NCBI RefSeq assembly: GCF_019049325.1
Contig: NZ_JAGMUO010000120.1
Location: forward strand, 124,218 to 188,217
DNA: 64,000 nt
Direction: 5' to 3'
Origin: Streptomyces sp. AC512_CC834
GTDB lineage: Bacteria; Actinomycetota; Actinomycetes; Streptomycetales; Streptomycetaceae
Position 1 is the first letter of the stretch. The number at the start of each line of letters is the position of its first letter. The position numbers were made by a program, and so were the translations under genes. Under the pieces are notes generated by a model, which did not search any database, was not told the origin of the DNA, and saw only the letters and a program-made list of their open reading frames with translations. Positions 61,682 through 64,000 of this stretch are shown piece by piece.

Positions 61682-61891
61682 CCTGTCCGGCGATCAGGTC
61701 GCAGGAAAGACACGGCGCCCCATCGACGCTGCTGAGCGGGGTCTGGTGCGTGCAGATGCAAGGCGGAGGAGGGCGACAACGCAGAGCGTTGGCAACCGAC
61801 GACAACGCCTGGGGCCCCTCCCACGCCCTTAAGGCAGTGGGGGAGTGCGCGCCAGACCCCGCGTCTGCGACAGGATCCGCCGGGCAGGCCC
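61681..61891. mobile_element. 211-bp MITE with 17-18 bp terminal inverted repeats, flanked by TA
   Basis: The left end GGGCCTGTCCGGCGATC (61681-61697) and the complement of the right end, GGGCCTGCCCGGCGGATC (61874-61891), match with one substitution and one indel. TA flanks both ends (61679-61680, 61892-61893), as for a TA-duplicating transposase. There is no open frame inside. An internal hairpin (61809-61850) resembles other Streptomyces repeats. Confidence 0.75.
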
Positions 61892-62205
61892 TAAGGGCGC
61901 TGTCCGGCAGGGGTGCCGCCCGGCTGCTGGAAGGGGTCGTGCTCGACCAGGATCTTGTCCAGGCGCGCCTGGTCCACTCTGCTCACGATCTGCACCACCT
62001 CCTGACGGTCCCGGATGATCTTGGCCAGCGTGAAGGCCGAGGTGACGAGGTACAGGACGGCGATCGCGAGGAAGGCGCGCACCCAGGCGTCGGCCTGGAG
62101 CTGGTAGATGCCGATGGCGGTGGCGGCCATGGCCACCGCGAACGACGCGACGGCCTGCCCGTAGAAGGCCGCCGTGTTCTGCTGCTTGACCGGTGTGTCA
62201 CTCAT
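61891..62205 (-). CDS. YiaA/YiaB two-helix membrane protein
   Basis: 104 residues. Two membrane helices (about 15-35 and 43-62: FYGQAVASFAVAMAATAIGIYQL and AFLAIAVLYLVTSAFTLA) are followed by a charged C-terminus. The ATG at 62205 may be leaderless (GACCCT seven bases upstream). The TAG stop comes from the TA and first base of the MITE end, so the native C-terminus may have been different. Confidence 0.85.
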   Translation of the reverse strand: MSDTPVKQQNTAAFYGQAVASFAVAMAATAIGIYQLQADAWVRAFLAIAVLYLVTSAFTLAKIIRDRQEVVQIVSRVDQARLDKILVEHDPFQQPGGTPAGQRP

Positions 62206-62216
62206 GGGGACAAGGG

Positions 62217-62248
62217 TCGGCGGATGTGGCCGGGACCACATCCGCCGA
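62217..62248. terminator. Hairpin after the acyl-CoA dehydrogenase gene
   Basis: A 13-bp stem (62217-62229/62236-62248) with a 6-nt loop, 19 bases past the dehydrogenase stop. Confidence 0.8.
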
Positions 62249-62266
62249 GATACTCAGTTGGGGTAC

Positions 62267-63418
62267 TCAGAACGCCGAAACCCCGGTCAGCGCACGCCCG
62301 ATGACCAGCTTCTGAATCTGGCTGGTGCCCTCGTAGAGGGTCATCACGCGGGCGTCGCGCAGCAGTTTTCCGGCCGGGTACTCGTCGATGTAGCCGTAGC
62401 CGCCGAAGACCTGGAGGGCGTTGTTGGCGGCGCGGACGGCGGCCTCCGAGGCGAACAGCTTGGCCTTGGAGGACTCGACGGTGAAGGGCTGCCCGCGGTC
62501 GATCAGGTCGGCGACCCGCCAGGTGAGCAGCCGGGCCGCGTCCACGTCGAGGGCGATGTCGCTGATCAGCTCCTGCACTAGCTGGTGGTGGGCGATGGTC
62601 TTCCCGAACTGCTCGCGCTCGCCCGCGTACTTCACGGCGGCGTCCAGTGCAGCCTGGGCGATGCCGACACAGCCCGCCGCGACCGACATCCGCCCCTTGG
62701 CGAGGGCCGACATGGCGACCGAGAAGCCCTTGCCCTCGGGGGCCAGCATCGCGGAGGCCGGGACGCGGACGTCCTCCATGACCAGTTCCGCGGTGGCCTG
62801 GCCGCGCAGCCCGAGCTTGCCGTGGATGGTGCGGCGGGTGAGGCCGGGGGTGTCGGTGGGCACGAGGAAGGCGGAGACGCCCTTGTGGCCGGGGGCGTCG
62901 GTGGAGCGGGCGAAGAGCAGCACGACGTCGGCCCAGGTGCCGTTGGTGATGAACGTCTTGGTGCCGTTGATGACATAGTCGGCGCCGTCACGGACCGCTC
63001 GGGTGGAGAGGTTCCCCGCGTCCGATCCGGTGCCGGGCTCGGTGAGGCCGAAGCAGCCGACGTACTCGCCCGAGGTGAGCCCCGGCAGCCAGCGCCGCTT
63101 CTGCTCCTCGTCGCCCCACGCGGCGACGGTCTTGGCGACCAGGCCGAGGGAGACGGACACGATCCCTCGCACGGAGCTGTCGCCGCGCCCCAGCTCCTCG
63201 GTGACCAGGCAGTACGCGAGATGGTCGCCGCCACTGCCGCCGTACTCCTCGTCGACGGTGAGCCCGAGGAAGCCGACCTCGCCGAGCTTCTTCACGAGGG
63301 AGCGGTCCACCTCCTCGGCGCGGTCCCAGGCGACCACGTGCGGGGTGATCTCGCGCGCCACGAAGTCCCGCGCGAGCCGCCGTACGGCGCTCTGCTCCTC
63401 GCTGAGCTCCAGATTCAT
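62267..63418 (-). CDS. Acyl-CoA dehydrogenase
   Basis: 383 residues, short-chain type. It has CFGLTEPGTGSDAGNLSTRAV, YVINGTKTFITNGTWADVV, and the catalytic Glu in the C-terminal VMTLYEGTSQIQKLVIGR. GGGGTGA precedes the ATG. It diverges from a TetR gene and shares an AT-rich palindrome region with it, so it is probably repressed by that regulator. Confidence 0.95.
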   Translation of the reverse strand: MNLELSEEQSAVRRLARDFVAREITPHVVAWDRAEEVDRSLVKKLGEVGFLGLTVDEEYGGSGGDHLAYCLVTEELGRGDSSVRGIVSVSLGLVAKTVAAWGDEEQKRRWLPGLTSGEYVGCFGLTEPGTGSDAGNLSTRAVRDGADYVINGTKTFITNGTWADVVLLFARSTDAPGHKGVSAFLVPTDTPGLTRRTIHGKLGLRGQATAELVMEDVRVPASAMLAPEGKGFSVAMSALAKGRMSVAAGCVGIAQAALDAAVKYAGEREQFGKTIAHHQLVQELISDIALDVDAARLLTWRVADLIDRGQPFTVESSKAKLFASEAAVRAANNALQVFGGYGYIDEYPAGKLLRDARVMTLYEGTSQIQKLVIGRALTGVSAF

Positions 63419-63434
63419 GCCGAGTCACCCCACA

Positions 63435-63467
63435 GAAGACGGACCTTGAACGAAGACGGACCTTGAA
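63435..63467. repeat. 16-bp direct repeat upstream of the acyl-CoA dehydrogenase
   Basis: GAAGACGGACCTTGAA occurs at 63435-63450 and 63452-63467, in the 5' region of the dehydrogenase gene. Confidence 0.85.
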
Positions 63468-63474
63468 TGGCGTA

Positions 63475-63502
63475 CTTTTAAATTAGCAGTGCTAGTTAAA
63501 AG
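63475..63502. promoter_or_regulatory. AT-rich TetR operator-like palindrome
   Basis: CTTTTAAATTAGCA and TGCTAGTTAAAAG form an inverted repeat with one indel around a central G. It lies between the divergent dehydrogenase and TetR genes and is far more AT-rich than its surroundings. Confidence 0.65.
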
Positions 63503-63511
63503 GCGCAGCCC

Positions 63512-63524
63512 TACTATGTGCGCC
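63512..63524 (+). promoter_or_regulatory. Leaderless -10 element of the last TetR gene
   Basis: TACTAT (63512-63517), seven bases, then ATG 63525. Confidence 0.5.
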
Positions 63525-64000
63525 ATGGCCCGACCGCGCAAGCCCCTGCTCAGCACCGACCGGATCGTCGAGACGGCACGCGCGCTGGTGGACGCGGAGG
63601 GCCTCGCGGCCGTCTCCACGCGCCGGCTCGCCGCGGAGCTGGGGGTCAGCGGGCCCTCGCTCTACAACCACTTCCGCACCAAGGACGAGATCCTGGAGGC
63701 GGTCGCCGATTCGGTGAGCGCGCAGGTCGACCTGTCGATGTTCGAGGACGGCCGGGAGTGGCGGACCGCGCTGCACGACTGGGCCGTCTCCTACCGCGCG
63801 GCCCTGCGCGACCACCCCAACATCGTCCCGGTGCTGGCCCACGGCCCCGGCCGCCGCCCGGCCGCGCTGCACCTCGCGGACGCCGTCTACGGCGCGATGG
63901 TCGCGGCGGGCTGGCCGGCGGCCCAGGCCACGTCCATCGGCGCGCTGATGCGGTACTTCATCATGGGCTCGGCGCTCGGTTCCTTCGCCGGGGGCTTCGT
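63525..64000 (+). CDS. TetR-family regulator (N-terminal 158 residues; runs off the window)
   Basis: The HTH is STRRLAAELGVSGPSLYNHFRTKDEILEAVADS (about 31-63). A TetR_C-type domain follows, with HDWAVSYRAALRDHPNIVPVLAHGPG, like tetracycline-repressor-subfamily members. It diverges from the acyl-CoA dehydrogenase gene and probably controls both through the AT-rich palindrome. The end lies outside the window. Confidence 0.9.
   Translation, partial: MARPRKPLLSTDRIVETARALVDAEGLAAVSTRRLAAELGVSGPSLYNHFRTKDEILEAVADSVSAQVDLSMFEDGREWRTALHDWAVSYRAALRDHPNIVPVLAHGPGRRPAALHLADAVYGAMVAAGWPAAQATSIGALMRYFIMGSALGSFAGGF

Overview
The window is a very G+C-rich chromosomal segment from a Streptomyces species. 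The evidence is direct: two chaplins including a near-canonical ChpH, a Pup-proteasome locus (Dop plus ARC/Mpa), the mycothiol ligase MshC, the gylR-glpF-glpK-glpD order, and many GTG starts. Gene order closely follows the S. coelicolor region around metH, gyl, mshC, chpC/chpH and gnt. It looks like core chromosome. There is no prophage, CRISPR array, complete IS or secondary-metabolite cluster.

Layout. 1-6.7 kb: 5' end of dop, arc ATPase, a small ferredoxin, a secreted protein, TrmI tRNA methyltransferase and an M50/CBS site-2 protease. 6.9-11.4 kb: an Fe-S RecB-like nuclease, an orphan NarL response regulator, an orphan peptide-binding lipoprotein and a HAD phosphatase. 11.5-21.5 kb: metH, divergent gylR and the glycerol operon, then a FadR-type regulator. 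21.6-26.3 kb: a PAC2 protein, then the mycothiol-linked operon phosphatase-DUF3090-SCO1664 kinase-like-mshC. 26.3-34.3 kb: CorA, a ferritin-like protein, an F420 LLM enzyme, an aldo/keto reductase, a degenerate RecD2-like protein and small hypotheticals. 34.4-37.8 kb: chaplins, an M20 peptidase, tRNA-Leu(GAG) and a YchJ protein. 37.8-42.7 kb: the gluconate/idonate operon. 42.8-48 kb: an APC permease, a TPR-like hypothetical, a DMT exporter, a Nudix hydrolase and two DUF202 proteins. 48.1-53.6 kb: a kinase plus acyl-CoA dehydrogenase pair, a TetR, an acyl-CoA ligase and an SDR. 53.8-64 kb: NamZ muramidase, penicillin acylase, BKACE, SoxR, a MaoC hydratase, two TetR regulators, a MITE, a YiaA/B protein and another acyl-CoA dehydrogenase.

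How the genes work together. Dop and ARC feed the pupylation-proteasome pathway. GylR probably binds two matching 19-bp palindromes to control glycerol uptake and oxidation. The GntR-GntK-GntP-SDR-IdnD set imports and phosphorylates gluconate and oxidises idonate. The 48-53.6 kb cluster (APH-like kinase, acyl-CoA dehydrogenase, SDR, CoA ligase, TetR) resembles the enzyme set for 4-hydroxyacid/levulinate catabolism, and a shared operator-like motif sits in front of both halves.

Most notable observations: this lva-like cluster; a RecD2-type protein whose ATPase motifs have all decayed; a 211-bp MITE at the edge of a TetR operator that supplies a neighbour's stop codon; four 14-bp tandem repeats between divergent genes; and at least ten genes with a -10-like hexamer only 6-7 bases before the start codon, indicating widespread leaderless transcription.
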